From assembly GCF_900090105.1 (NCBI RefSeq), contig NZ_FMDM01000009.1, positions 1 to 64,000 of the forward strand: DNA of 64,000 bases, given 5' to 3'. Positions 7,661 through 15,887 of this stretch are shown here, in pieces (positions within the stretch are counted from its first letter, which is position 1; every line of letters starts with the position of its first letter). The DNA is from Micromonospora humi (GTDB lineage: Bacteria; Actinomycetota; Actinomycetes; Mycobacteriales; Micromonosporaceae). The translations under genes were made by a program, and so were the position numbers. Under the pieces are notes generated by a model that saw only the letters and a list, made by a program, of their open reading frames with translations, did not search any database and was not told where the DNA came from.

Positions 7661-8065
7661 TCAGTCGTTCGACCAGGTCCGGGTGGAGAGCACGAGGCGG
7701 TAGCCGTCCGGGTCGGCGAACGCGATCCCCCACCTGTCCCAGTACGGGCCGGCGGAGACCCTGGTCCCGCCGGCCCGTTCGAGTCCGGTCACCAACTCGT
7801 CCTCGACCGGCCCGTCCAGGTAGAGCACGAACAGGTCCTCCTCGGCGGGCCGCGGGTCGACGGTCAGCGCCGCGCCGCCGAACAGCTCCAGGTGCCAGCC
7901 GGCGCCGGGGAGGCCGAGCATGACCAGGTCGTATTCGCCCGGCCCGTCGGGCGCGCCCCGGTAGAGCACCTCCAGGCCCAGGCCGGCGGCGTAGAACCGC
8001 TCGGCGGCGGCCAGGTCGCGGCTGGGCCGGGCGAGGCGTACGTGGGTGTCGGCGGAGATCGGCAT
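7661..8065 (-). CDS. VOC-family (glyoxalase/bleomycin-resistance fold) protein
   Basis: 134 residues forming two beta-alpha-beta-beta-beta modules: ADTHVRLARPSRDLAAAERF with FYAAGLGLEVLY, then VGDELVTGLERAGG-like middle and WGIAFADPDGYRLVLSTR at the end (the GxxFxDPDGY signature). VOC proteins are metal-dependent enzymes or drug-binding proteins; the substrate is unknown. The gene is preceded by a striking MerR-type promoter with a 19-bp spacer, so it is likely induced by a MerR/SoxR-like activator. It ends 1 nt from the proline dehydrogenase stop. Confidence 0.85.
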   Translation of the reverse strand: MPISADTHVRLARPSRDLAAAERFYAAGLGLEVLYRGAPDGPGEYDLVMLGLPGAGWHLELFGGAALTVDPRPAEEDLFVLYLDGPVEDELVTGLERAGGTRVSAGPYWDRWGIAFADPDGYRLVLSTRTWSND

Positions 8066-8072
8066 GTCGCTG

Positions 8073-8103
8073 ATCGTGCGACCTCAGGTCGGGTTGAGGT
8101 CAA
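8073..8103 (-). promoter_or_regulatory. MerR/SoxR-type promoter of the VOC gene
   Basis: On the minus strand: -35 TTGACC (8098-8103), a 19-bp spacer, -10 CACGAT (8073-8078), then 7 nt to the ATG at 8065. The spacer holds the dyad CCTCA-8nt-TGAGG (8082-8099), close to the SoxR box plan CCTCAAG-4nt-CTTGAGG. A 19-bp spacer with a dyad inside it is the hallmark of promoters untwisted by MerR-family activators. Confidence 0.65.
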
Positions 8104-8116
8104 CCCTTGACGGTCG

Positions 8117-8135
8117 AAGCTAATAGGCTTAGCTT
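8117..8135. promoter_or_regulatory. Palindromic operator overlapping the hydrolase promoter
   Basis: AAGCTAA-TAGGC-TTAGCTT, a perfect 7-bp inverted repeat with a 5-bp centre. It overlaps the -10-like TAGGCT (8124-8129), which is 7 nt before the ATG at 8137. A second dyad, TGGCTA-7nt-TAGCCA, covers 8138-8156 at the start of the coding region. The likely binder is the TetR protein encoded at the end of the same operon. Confidence 0.6.
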
Positions 8136-8136
8136 A

Positions 8137-8937
8137 ATGGCTATGACAGTTAGCCAGGTGGCGCGGGACGGCGGGACCATCGCGTACGAGGTGCACGGCT
8201 CGGGGCCCCTGGTGGTGCTCGCGCACGGCATGGGGGAGAACCGGGCGGCCTTCCGGCACCTGACGCCGCTGCTGGTGGCGGCCGGCTACCGGGTCGCCTC
8301 GACCGACGTACGCGGGCACGGCGACTCCAGCCCGCACTGGCCCACCTACGCCCCGGCCGAGGTCGGCGGCGACCTGCTCGCCGTGGTGCGGGCGCTCGGC
8401 GGCGGACCGGCCACGCTGGTCGGCAGCTCGTCCAGCGGGGCGGGCGTGGTCTTCGCCGCCGCCGAGGCGCCCGAGCTGGTCAGCGGCATCGTGCAGATCA
8501 GCCCGTTCACCACCCCGCCCAAGCCGAACCCGGTGATGCGGGCGCTCCAGGCCGCCGTGCTGCGCAGCCCCCGGCTGTTCGGGCAGTTCCACCGCACACT
8601 CTTTCCCTGCGGGCGGCCGACCGACGACGCCGCGTACCGGAAGGAGCTGGTCGCCAAGCTACGCGGCCGGATGGACGCGGTGCGCGGCGTGATCGCGCCG
8701 GTCGACCCGCACTGGACCGCGCGGGCCGCCCAGGTGCGGCAACCGGTGCTGGTGCTGATGGGCACGAAGGACCCCGACTTCCCCGACCCGGGCGCCGAGG
8801 CCCGGGCCGCCCGCCGGCAGTTCGCCGTCGCCGAGGCGCGGATGATCGCCGATTCCGGCCACTACCCGCACGCCGACCAGCCCGACGCCACCGCCGCCGA
8901 CCTGGTCGAGTTCCTGACGGTGACCGCGCGTGCCTAG
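8137..8937 (+). CDS. Alpha/beta hydrolase
   Basis: 266 residues. Motifs of the fold: LVVLAHGMGENRAAFRHL (HG oxyanion loop), VASTDVRGHGDSS, the nucleophile elbow VGSSSSGAGVVFAA (Ser in G-S-S-S-S-G), VLVLMGTKDPDF (Asp) and ADSGHYPHADQPD (His). It hydrolyses an unknown ester, lactone or similar bond in the cytoplasm. ATG 8137 is chosen over the TTG at 8107 because the operator and -10 lie between them. The gene ends 8 nt inside the start of the following TetR gene, so the two are co-translated, and the TetR protein is the likely local repressor. Confidence 0.85.
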   Translation: MAMTVSQVARDGGTIAYEVHGSGPLVVLAHGMGENRAAFRHLTPLLVAAGYRVASTDVRGHGDSSPHWPTYAPAEVGGDLLAVVRALGGGPATLVGSSSSGAGVVFAAAEAPELVSGIVQISPFTTPPKPNPVMRALQAAVLRSPRLFGQFHRTLFPCGRPTDDAAYRKELVAKLRGRMDAVRGVIAPVDPHWTARAAQVRQPVLVLMGTKDPDFPDPGAEARAARRQFAVAEARMIADSGHYPHADQPDATAADLVEFLTVTARA

Positions 8938-9499
8938 GGCCGGCCTGACCCCGGTGACGGTGGTCCGGGAGGCCGCCGTGCTCGCCGACGAGGTCGGGCA
9001 CGACCGGCTGACCCTGGCCGCGCTCGCCGGCCGGCTCGGCGTCGCGCTGCCCAGCCTCTACAAGCACGTGCGCGGCGTGGACGCGCTGCACCAGAAGCTC
9101 GCCGTCCTGGCCACCGCCGAGATCGCCGACGTGCTGACCAGTGCCGCCGCGGGCCGGGCCGGCGGCGACGCGTTGCGCGCCGTCGCCGTCGCCTACCGGG
9201 GGTACGCCCACCGGCACCCCGGCCGCTACCCGGCCACCCAGCGGGCGCCCGACCCCACCGACCCGGAACACCTGGCCGCCGCCGAGCGCGCGGTCGGTGC
9301 GATCGTCGCCATCCTGCGCGGGTACGGCGTCCAGGGCGACGCCGCCGTCGACGCCACCCGGATGTTCCGGGCCACCGTGCACGGCTTCGTCACCCTGGAG
9401 GCGGCCGGCGGGTTCGGGCTGCCCCGCGACGTCGACCGCTCGTTCGACCGCATGATCGACGGGCTCGACGTCGCGTACCGCGGCTGGGGTTCCCGATGA
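8930..9499 (+). CDS. TetR family regulator with WHG-type C-terminal domain
   Basis: 189 residues. N-terminal TetR helix-turn-helix: REAAVLADEVGHDRLTLAAL, AGRLGVALPSLYKHVRGVDAL. The C-terminal part, with YRGYAHRHPGRYPATQ and MFRATVHGFVTLEAAGGFGL, is the WHG (TetR_C_33) domain. The GTG start overlaps the hydrolase stop (GTGCCTAG). It probably represses this operon through the palindromes around 8117-8156; the inducer could be a hydrolase substrate (inference). Confidence 0.88.
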   Translation: MPRAGLTPVTVVREAAVLADEVGHDRLTLAALAGRLGVALPSLYKHVRGVDALHQKLAVLATAEIADVLTSAAAGRAGGDALRAVAVAYRGYAHRHPGRYPATQRAPDPTDPEHLAAAERAVGAIVAILRGYGVQGDAAVDATRMFRATVHGFVTLEAAGGFGLPRDVDRSFDRMIDGLDVAYRGWGSR

Positions 9500-9831
9500 G
9501 GGGCACGCTGCGGGGACTCATCTTCCTGCTGGAGTTGGCGCTGCTGACCGCCGCCGGCTTCTGGGGCTTCACGCTCGACGCCGGCTGGCCGGTGCGGCTG
9601 CTCGCCGGCCTGGGCGCGCCGCTGGCGCTCGCCGTGGCCTGGGGCCTGTTCTGCTCGCCCCGGGCCGCCGTGGCGCTGCCCGCCCCGGCCAAGCTCGCCG
9701 TCCAGGCCGCGTGTTTTCTGGTCGGCGGCGTCCTGCTGGCCCTGGCCGGCCACCCCCTGCCCGGCGTGGCCCTGGTGATCGCCTGGACCGCCGACAAGGC
9801 CCTCCTGCTCCACTCCGGCGACCCGGCCTGA
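9496..9831 (+). CDS. YrdB/DUF2568 family small membrane protein
   Basis: 111 residues with four predicted membrane helices: LRGLIFLLELALLTAAGFWG, VRLLAGLGAPLALAVAWGLF, LAVQAACFLVGGVLLALAG and LPGVALVIAWTADKALLL. The FWG and W-G-LF-SP positions fit the DUF2568/YrdB family, whose role is unknown. ATG overlaps the TetR stop (ATGA), making it the third gene of the operon. Confidence 0.8.
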   Translation: MRGTLRGLIFLLELALLTAAGFWGFTLDAGWPVRLLAGLGAPLALAVAWGLFCSPRAAVALPAPAKLAVQAACFLVGGVLLALAGHPLPGVALVIAWTADKALLLHSGDPA

Positions 9832-9864
9832 CCCCTCCCGCCCCGCCCCGCCCCGCCTCGCCTG

Positions 9865-9938
9865 GCCGATCTTGGAGTTGTGGCGCCTGTGATGCCCGCC
9901 TTGTCGGTTATCGGAGGTGCCACAAGTCCAAGATCGGC
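9865..9938. repeat. GATCTTG-type long palindrome, copy 1
   Basis: 24-nt arms at 9865-9888 and 9915-9938 pair with two mismatches around a 26-nt loop. The left arm carries GATCTTGGAGTTGTGGC. The arm core and even the position of one mismatch (AGTT against ACTT) are shared with the element at 57420-57486, so both belong to one dispersed family. Located between the DUF2568 gene and the metallopeptidase gene. Confidence 0.75.
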
Positions 9939-10021
9939 GGGTGGCGTATGTCGAGGCGGGACAGAAGGGATTACTCGCAGGGCTCTTTCCCGGAACGCCC
10001 GATTGGTCGTACCCTTCGCCG

Positions 10022-12190
10022 GTGACCGACGGCGACGAGGAGCCTCCCGGCCGGGCAGCCGACGGCGACGAGCCATCCACCGGGAGTGACGGCGACGGGC
10101 AGCAGCCCCGTGCCGACGTGGTGACACCGCCTCCCGCCTCGACGGGTGACCGGTCTCCGAAGCCTGGACTGGTCACCCCCCGACCGGCCGCCTCCGACGG
10201 GCCGCCGACCGCGAACCAGGCGGGCCCGGCCGAGTCGAGCCGCGAGGCACCTGAGCCGGCTTCGGTCGCGCCCGAGCCGGGGATCCTTGCGCCCGAGCCA
10301 GGTTCGACCGAGTCCGAGTCCGAGTCCCGCCCCGCCCCGCCCGAGCCGCGCCCGCCCGCCCCTGCGGCGAGTGCGGCAGCACCCGAGCCGGGGCCGACCC
10401 TGCCCGAGCCGGGTCCGGCTCAGCCCGAGCCGCATCCGGCCGCCCCCGCGCCAGGTGCGGCAGCGCCCGAGCCTGCCGCGGCAGTACCCGAGTCGGATTC
10501 GGTCGTGACCGGAGCGGGTGCGCCTCCGGCCGAACCGCGTGCGGCAGCGCCCGAGCCAGGCCCTGTCGATCGTCCCGAGGTGCCTCCGTCCGGCGACTCC
10601 GGAACGGACGAGCACTCCCGCCGCCGGGACGCGCCGGCTGCCGAGACGAGCACTGCCGCCGGCGGAGTCGACGCCGACGGTCCCGCCCCGGCCCCGGCGG
10701 CAACCACGTCGGCCGAGGCGACCCCCACCCGGTTGCCGCACGGCGGCGAGGGAAGCGCGACGGCCCACCCGGAGCCGAGCACGACCGCCTCCATCCCGGA
10801 CCCGAGCACGTCACCGACTCCCGCCGTGGCTCGGGCGTCCGTTCCGGGTACGCCGACTCCCGCCGCGTGGCCGGCGCCCGTTCCGCCGGCTCCGACCGGG
10901 CTGCCGGTTGCCGGCGTACCGTGGGCGCCCGCACCCGTCGCGCCGGCGCGGAAGCGGCGGTGGCCACTCTGGACCGCGCTCGGGCTCGCGCTCGGCCTGG
11001 TGGTGGGCGCGGTTCCCGGCGTACTCCTGCGGGAGCTGGCACCGGACGCGGCCGGACGGCCGGCGGCGGGCGCGGCCGAGCGGGGGACGGCGGCCGAGCG
11101 GCAGCTCGCCGAGCGGATGGTCGGGCAGCTCGACCGGCAGGCCGCCGCGCTCCTCGGCGGCGACCGGACCGGCTTCCTCGCGGTCGCGGAACCGGCCGCG
11201 CGGCCGGCGCTGACCAAGCGGTACACGGCCCTGCGGGCGCTCCGGGTCACCGTCTGGCGGCCCGCCGCCGACGGGGTGCCGGTGGCGGTCGACGGGCGGC
11301 CCGGGGAGTGGCGGCTGCCGGTGACGGTGGGCTACTGCTTCGTGGTACCAGGTTGCGCGCCGAGCACGACGGGGCTGGGCACCCGCTGGCGGCTGGTGGG
11401 GGAGCAGCCGCTGCTGCTCGCGGTGGAGCCGTCCCGGACGGATCCGACCGGGGTCCGTCCCTGGGCGGTGAACGACCTGGCCGTGGCGGTCGGGAAGCGG
11501 GCGCTGGTGGCCACCACGCCGGCCCACCGGGCCAAGCTGCCCGGCCTGCTCGCCCAGGCCGAGGCCGCCGCCCGGGTCGCCGACCGGTACGCGGTGGGCT
11601 CGCCGCCGGACCGGTACCTGGTCTACTACGCCGGCCGGGCCGAGTGGCAGCGCTGGTACGGCGGTGGCCGGCCGAAGTGGACCGCGGGGTACGCGGTCGG
11701 GGTCGGTGGTGGCCGCCACGACGTGGTGCTCAACGCGCAGAGCCTCGCCCCGGGCGGCGTCGACGACCTGCTGCGGCACGAGCTGACCCACGCCTCCTCG
11801 CTGCCCGACCAGGGCTACGCGGACCACGCGGACTGGTGGCTGGTGGAGGGGCTGGCCGAGTACGCCGGCACGGACGGCCAGCCGGTGGACCGCTACGACG
11901 GGCTGGCCGAGGTGCGCAAGCTGGTCCGCGGTGACTGGGCCGGGCGGCTCGACACGGTGGCGCCGGCCGACGACGCCACCGACGACCGGGTCGGCGGCGC
12001 CTACGGCGTCGGGTACCTGGCCGTGCGGCACCTGGTCGACCGGTACGGAGAGCAGCGGGTGCTGGACTTCTTCCGGGCCGTGGTGCACCAGCGGCGGTCC
12101 CCGGCCGAGGCCGCCGACGAGGTGTTCGGCGACCCGTGGTCGATGCTGCACGACGACTGCGTCGCCTATGTCCGGTCGGCCGTCGGCTGA
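10022..12190 (+). CDS. Membrane-anchored HExxH metallopeptidase with long Pro/Glu-rich N-terminus
   Basis: 722 residues. Residues 1-310 are low-complexity, full of PEP/PEPGP and later Pro/Thr/Ala runs, probably cytoplasmic and disordered. One membrane helix follows at about 314-336 (LWTALGLALGLVVGAVPGVL) after a basic KRRW stop. The external part has a helical/NTF2-like segment (residues 355-480) and a C-terminal peptidase domain with H586-E587-L-T-H590 and a third ligand candidate E609 or E613 in VEGLAEYAG. The HExxH to Glu spacing of about 18 fits the gluzincin class. The GTG at 10022 is taken because TACCCT (10010-10015) lies 6 nt upstream and earlier codons overlap the palindrome. Substrate unknown. 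Confidence 0.75.
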   Translation: MTDGDEEPPGRAADGDEPSTGSDGDGQQPRADVVTPPPASTGDRSPKPGLVTPRPAASDGPPTANQAGPAESSREAPEPASVAPEPGILAPEPGSTESESESRPAPPEPRPPAPAASAAAPEPGPTLPEPGPAQPEPHPAAPAPGAAAPEPAAAVPESDSVVTGAGAPPAEPRAAAPEPGPVDRPEVPPSGDSGTDEHSRRRDAPAAETSTAAGGVDADGPAPAPAATTSAEATPTRLPHGGEGSATAHPEPSTTASIPDPSTSPTPAVARASVPGTPTPAAWPAPVPPAPTGLPVAGVPWAPAPVAPARKRRWPLWTALGLALGLVVGAVPGVLLRELAPDAAGRPAAGAAERGTAAERQLAERMVGQLDRQAAALLGGDRTGFLAVAEPAARPALTKRYTALRALRVTVWRPAADGVPVAVDGRPGEWRLPVTVGYCFVVPGCAPSTTGLGTRWRLVGEQPLLLAVEPSRTDPTGVRPWAVNDLAVAVGKRALVATTPAHRAKLPGLLAQAEAAARVADRYAVGSPPDRYLVYYAGRAEWQRWYGGGRPKWTAGYAVGVGGGRHDVVLNAQSLAPGGVDDLLRHELTHASSLPDQGYADHADWWLVEGLAEYAGTDGQPVDRYDGLAEVRKLVRGDWAGRLDTVAPADDATDDRVGGAYGVGYLAVRHLVDRYGEQRVLDFFRAVVHQRRSPAEAADEVFGDPWSMLHDDCVAYVRSAVG

Positions 12191-12250
12191 GCGCCACCCG
12201 CGACGCGCCGACGGCGTCGAGGCCCGTCGACGGGTCGTAGCATGGGCCGG

Positions 12251-13639
12251 GTGGCCCGCACTCCCTCGCCGCGGCTGCGCCCAGCCACGCGGCCCCGCCT
12301 GCTCACCGCCCTCCTCGCCGCCGTCGCGCTGACCGGCACCACGGCCGCCAGCTGCGGCGACGACGCCCCGTCGGTCACCGTCGCCCCGGTCGGCCGCGCA
12401 CCGGTCAGCGAGGTCATCGACGCGCCGGCCACGGTGACCGCCCGGGCCGCGGCCACCCTCACCGCTCCCGCCGACGGCACCCTGGCCGCCCTGCGTGTCC
12501 AACCCGGACAGCGGGTCGCCAAGGGGCAGGTGCTCGCGGTGGTCGAGTCGCCGTCCGCGCGGGACCGGCTGGCCCAGGCGCGCGACGCGCTGCGCGCGGC
12601 GAAGCGGGCCGGTCGCGGCGTCGGCGTCGGTGACCTCGGCGGCAACCGCCGCGGCACCGACCGGGCCGCCGACGAGGCGTTCGCCGCCGCCCGGGCCGCC
12701 GCCGGCAAGGTCGGTGATCCGCAGGCGCGCGCCGCGCTGCTGCTCCAAGTCGAGTCGGCGCAGAAGCAGTACGCGTCGGCCGCCCGCGCCGCCGACCGCG
12801 CGGTCACCGCCGTGCAGCGCGGCGTGGCGGGCCTGAACAGCGCCGTCGGCGCGCTGTCGGCCGCGCAACGCCTCCAGGCGCAGCAGGCGTACGACCTGGC
12901 GAAGGCGACCGTCGACGCGTTGACGTTGCGCGCCCCGATCGCGGGTGTGGTGCAGCCGGGCGGCACCCGGGCGGCGGCGCCGACCGACCTGGCCGGCCTG
13001 TTCGGCGCGGCCGGTGGTCAGGTGCCGCCCGGGCTCGACCCGTCGGCGTTGGGCGGGGCCGGTTCGGGCGGCCCGCCGGCCGGGGTGGACGACGCGGTGC
13101 CGGCCGGTGGTCGGGTCACCGCCGGCACGCCGGTGCTCACCGTGGTGGACACCGGCCGGCTCGGCCTGCTCGCCGAGGTCGACGAGACCGACGTGCTGCT
13201 GGTCCGCGCCGGGGTGCCCGCCTCGGTCGAGCTGGACGCGGTGACCGGCGCGACGTACGACGCCACGGTGCGCTCGGTCGACGTGCTGCCCACCAGCTCG
13301 GCGCGGGGCGGCGTCACCTACCGGGTCCGGCTGGACCTGGGCGCGGGCCGGCTCGGCGAGGGGGAAGCCGCCCCGGCGCCCCGCCCCGGCATGAACGCGG
13401 TGGTCCGGCTGCGGGTGCGGGAGGCGTCCGACGCGGTGGCCGTACCGGCGTCGGCGGTCTTCTCCGCCGACGGGCGGGACGCGGTCTGGGTGTCGCGCGA
13501 CGGCCGGGCGGACCGGGTCCCGGTGACCGTCGGCGTGCAGGGGCAGGACCTGGTGCAGATCGTCGACGGGGTGCGGGCCGGGGACCGGGTCGTGGTGCGC
13601 GGCGCCGACCAGGTCACCGACGGCCAGGAACTCCCGTGA
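12251..13639 (+). CDS. MacA-like efflux periplasmic adaptor (HlyD/RND-type)
   Basis: 462 residues from GTG 12251. N-terminal hydrophobic segment LLTALLAAVALTGTTAASC suggests a signal or lipoprotein anchor. Then a biotinyl-lipoyl half (ATLTAPADGTLAALRVQPGQ, RVAKGQVLAVVESP), an alpha-hairpin coiled coil (about 95-215, ARDALRAAKRAG to AQQAYDLAKATVDAL), the second lipoyl half (LRAPIAGVVQPGG), a Gly-rich insert, and beta-barrel/membrane-proximal domains. It links the MacB-like ABC exporter to the outside. An ATG at 12242 is possible but lies inside a -10-like TAGCAT (12238-12243), with GTG 12251 exactly 7 nt after it. The stop overlaps the ATPase start (GTGA). Confidence 0.85.
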   Translation: MARTPSPRLRPATRPRLLTALLAAVALTGTTAASCGDDAPSVTVAPVGRAPVSEVIDAPATVTARAAATLTAPADGTLAALRVQPGQRVAKGQVLAVVESPSARDRLAQARDALRAAKRAGRGVGVGDLGGNRRGTDRAADEAFAAARAAAGKVGDPQARAALLLQVESAQKQYASAARAADRAVTAVQRGVAGLNSAVGALSAAQRLQAQQAYDLAKATVDALTLRAPIAGVVQPGGTRAAAPTDLAGLFGAAGGQVPPGLDPSALGGAGSGGPPAGVDDAVPAGGRVTAGTPVLTVVDTGRLGLLAEVDETDVLLVRAGVPASVELDAVTGATYDATVRSVDVLPTSSARGGVTYRVRLDLGAGRLGEGEAAPAPRPGMNAVVRLRVREASDAVAVPASAVFSADGRDAVWVSRDGRADRVPVTVGVQGQDLVQIVDGVRAGDRVVVRGADQVTDGQELP

Positions 13640-14490
13640 CCGTCGCCGCGATCGAGGCGGTCGACGTGTCCCGCACGTACGAGCTGGACGGGGTGTCGGT
13701 GTCCGCGCTGCGCGGCGTGTCGCTCACCATCGACCAGGGTGAGTACGTGGCGGTGATCGGCCCCTCCGGGTCGGGCAAGTCCACGCTGATGCACCTGCTG
13801 GGTGGGCTGGACCGGCCCAGCGGCGGCCGGCTGGTGATCGGCGGCCGGGACGTGGCCTCGCTGACCGCACCGGAGTTGGCGACGCTGCGCAACGAGACCA
13901 TCGGCTTCGTCTTCCAGGCGTTCCACCTGCTGGCCCGCACGTCCGCCGTGGACAACGTCGCGTTGCCGCTGGTCTATCGCGGCGTCGGGGCGCGGCAGCG
14001 GCGGGAGCGGGCGGCGGCGATGCTCGGCCGGGTCGGGCTGGGGCACCGCCTGCACCACCGGCCCAACCAGCTCTCCGGCGGTGAACAGCAGCGGGTGGCG
14101 ATCGCCCGGGCGCTGGTCACCGAGCCGGCGGTGCTGCTCGCCGACGAACCCACCGGCAACCTGGACAGCGTCACCGGCGAGGCGGTGCTGGAGCTGCTGG
14201 AGCGCCTGAACGCCGAGTCCGGGGTGGCGTTGGTGATGGTGACGCACGACCAGGAGGTGGCGGCCCGCGCGCGCCGGCGGATCGCGGTGCGGGACGGGCT
14301 GATCCGATCCGACACCGTTCATGATCGACCGGGGTCGGCCGGCGCCGGCGAACCTGCGACACTGGATCCCGCTCCCAGCGCGGAGCCCCGGTCCGCGTCC
14401 GGAAGCGGCCCGGGGCGCCCGTCCGGTGGCTCCGGTGGCGCCACCGGAGCCACCGGACGCCTTCCGCACGCCGCGGGCGGCGCCGGATGA
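13636..14490 (+). CDS. ABC transporter ATP-binding protein (MacB/LolD type)
   Basis: 284 residues. Complete nucleotide-binding domain: Walker A GPSGSGKSTL, Q-loop FVFQAFHLLARTSAVDN, signature LSGGEQQRVAIARAL, Walker B LLADEPTGNLDS and H-loop VMVTHDQEVA. After about residue 225 comes a low-complexity tail rich in Gly, Ser, Pro and Thr (SGGSGGATGATG) not needed for catalysis. It powers the export system with the adaptor upstream and the FtsX-type permease downstream; both junctions are stop-start overlaps. Export substrate (peptide, antibiotic or lipid) is unknown. Confidence 0.9.
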   Translation: MTVAAIEAVDVSRTYELDGVSVSALRGVSLTIDQGEYVAVIGPSGSGKSTLMHLLGGLDRPSGGRLVIGGRDVASLTAPELATLRNETIGFVFQAFHLLARTSAVDNVALPLVYRGVGARQRRERAAAMLGRVGLGHRLHHRPNQLSGGEQQRVAIARALVTEPAVLLADEPTGNLDSVTGEAVLELLERLNAESGVALVMVTHDQEVAARARRRIAVRDGLIRSDTVHDRPGSAGAGEPATLDPAPSAEPRSASGSGPGRPSGGSGGATGATGRLPHAAGGAG

Positions 14491-15671
14491 GGGTGGCCGA
14501 GGCCTGGCGGGTGGCGCTGGACGCGTTGCGGGCCAACCGGATGCGCAGCGTGCTGACCATGCTCGGCGTGATCATCGGGGTCGCTTCGGTGGTCATCCTG
14601 GTGGCCATCGGCACCGGCACCAAGCAGCAGGTGGAGCAGCAGGTCGAGGGGCTCGGCTCGAACCTGCTCCTGGTGGTGCCGGGCAAGATCGAGGTGGGCA
14701 CCGCGCCGGTGGTGTCCCCGCTGGACCTCAAGGACGTCGACGCCGTCTCCCGGGTGGTCGGCGACCCCTCCCGGGTGGCCGTGACGGTGGCGTCCGGCGC
14801 GACCGCGCGAGCCGGCAACCGGTCCGACTTCACCACCGTGCAGGGCGTGCTGGAGACCACCCCGTCGGTGTTCACCCGGTCGCTGCAACGCGGCCGCTAC
14901 CTGACCGGGGCCGACGTCGACACCAGCCGGCGGGTGGCGGTGCTCGGCGCCTCGGTGGCCCGGGCGCTCTTTCCCGACCGGGATCCGCTCGGCCAGCAGG
15001 TCACGCTGGCCGGGGTGCGGTTCCGGGTGATCGGGGTCTTCGCCCCGCTCGGGCAGAGCCTCGGCGTGGACCGGGACGACGAGGTGCACGTCCCGGTGAC
15101 CGCCGCGCAGCGGCTGTGGGGCACCCAGCGGATCGACGGCATCGCGGTCAAGGCCCCCGACCGGGAGCGGATCGACCAGCTCGGCGAGCGCATCGTGGCG
15201 GAGTTGTCCCGCCGGCACCCGGACACCGAGTTCAGCGCCGTCACCCAGCAGCAGATCCTCGGCGTGCTCGGCGACATCCTGGGTGTGCTCACCGGCGTGC
15301 TGGCCGCCATCGCCGGCATCTCGCTGCTGGTCGGCGGTGTCGGCGTCTCCAACATCATGCTGGTGTCGGTGCGTGAGCGGACCCGGGAGATCGGCCTACG
15401 CAAGGCGGTCGGCGCCCGACCCCGGGACATCGGGGTGCAGTTCCTGCTGGAGGCGGTGCTGCTCACCTCGATCGGCGGCCTGACCGGGATGGCGCTCGGC
15501 GTGGGCACCGCGCTGCTGGTCGACGCGTTCTCGCCGATCCCCGCCGCGATCACCTGGTGGTCGCTGGCGCTCGCCTTCGGTGTGTCGGCGGCGGTCGGCA
15601 TCGTCTTCGGGGTGGTGCCGGCGCAGCGGGCGGGGCGGCTCGATCCGGTGGTCGCGTTGCGCGCCGAGTAG
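14487..15671 (+). CDS. MacB-like ABC transporter permease (FtsX domain)
   Basis: 394 residues. First membrane helix near residues 20-45 (RSVLTMLGVIIGVASVVILV), then a large external MacB core domain (VEGLGSNLLLVVPGKIEVGT to HPDTEFSAVTQQQIL), and three C-terminal helices of the FtsX domain (VLTGVLAAIAGISLLVGGVG, the conserved RERTREIGLRKAVGARPRDI loop, then FLLEAVLLTSIGGLTGMALG and SLALAFGVSAAVGIVFGVVP). The last gene of the adaptor-ATPase-permease operon. Works by mechanotransmission rather than by moving substrate across the membrane (family knowledge). Confidence 0.92.
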   Translation: MRVAEAWRVALDALRANRMRSVLTMLGVIIGVASVVILVAIGTGTKQQVEQQVEGLGSNLLLVVPGKIEVGTAPVVSPLDLKDVDAVSRVVGDPSRVAVTVASGATARAGNRSDFTTVQGVLETTPSVFTRSLQRGRYLTGADVDTSRRVAVLGASVARALFPDRDPLGQQVTLAGVRFRVIGVFAPLGQSLGVDRDDEVHVPVTAAQRLWGTQRIDGIAVKAPDRERIDQLGERIVAELSRRHPDTEFSAVTQQQILGVLGDILGVLTGVLAAIAGISLLVGGVGVSNIMLVSVRERTREIGLRKAVGARPRDIGVQFLLEAVLLTSIGGLTGMALGVGTALLVDAFSPIPAAITWWSLALAFGVSAAVGIVFGVVPAQRAGRLDPVVALRAE

Positions 15672-15887
15672 GCGTACCGGTCGGCGGGAACGGGACGAGC
15701 CACCCGTCCGGGCGAAAAAGCCCTGGTGGACACGGGGTGAACGGGTGTCCCGCCATGATCAAAGGTGGGAAGGGATCGCGCAGGTCACAGCCGTCCCGCT
15801 ACCGTACTGGTTACACGCGCGTCGCTCGTCGAGGCGGAAGCACCTGCCCGGTGGCACGCGCCGGGCACGGGAATGGGTCGGTGAGCC

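Noticed and set aside
10811..12868. Minus-strand open frame of about 685 codons
   Set aside because: Antisense to the metallopeptidase and adaptor genes; low-complexity composition and no domain.
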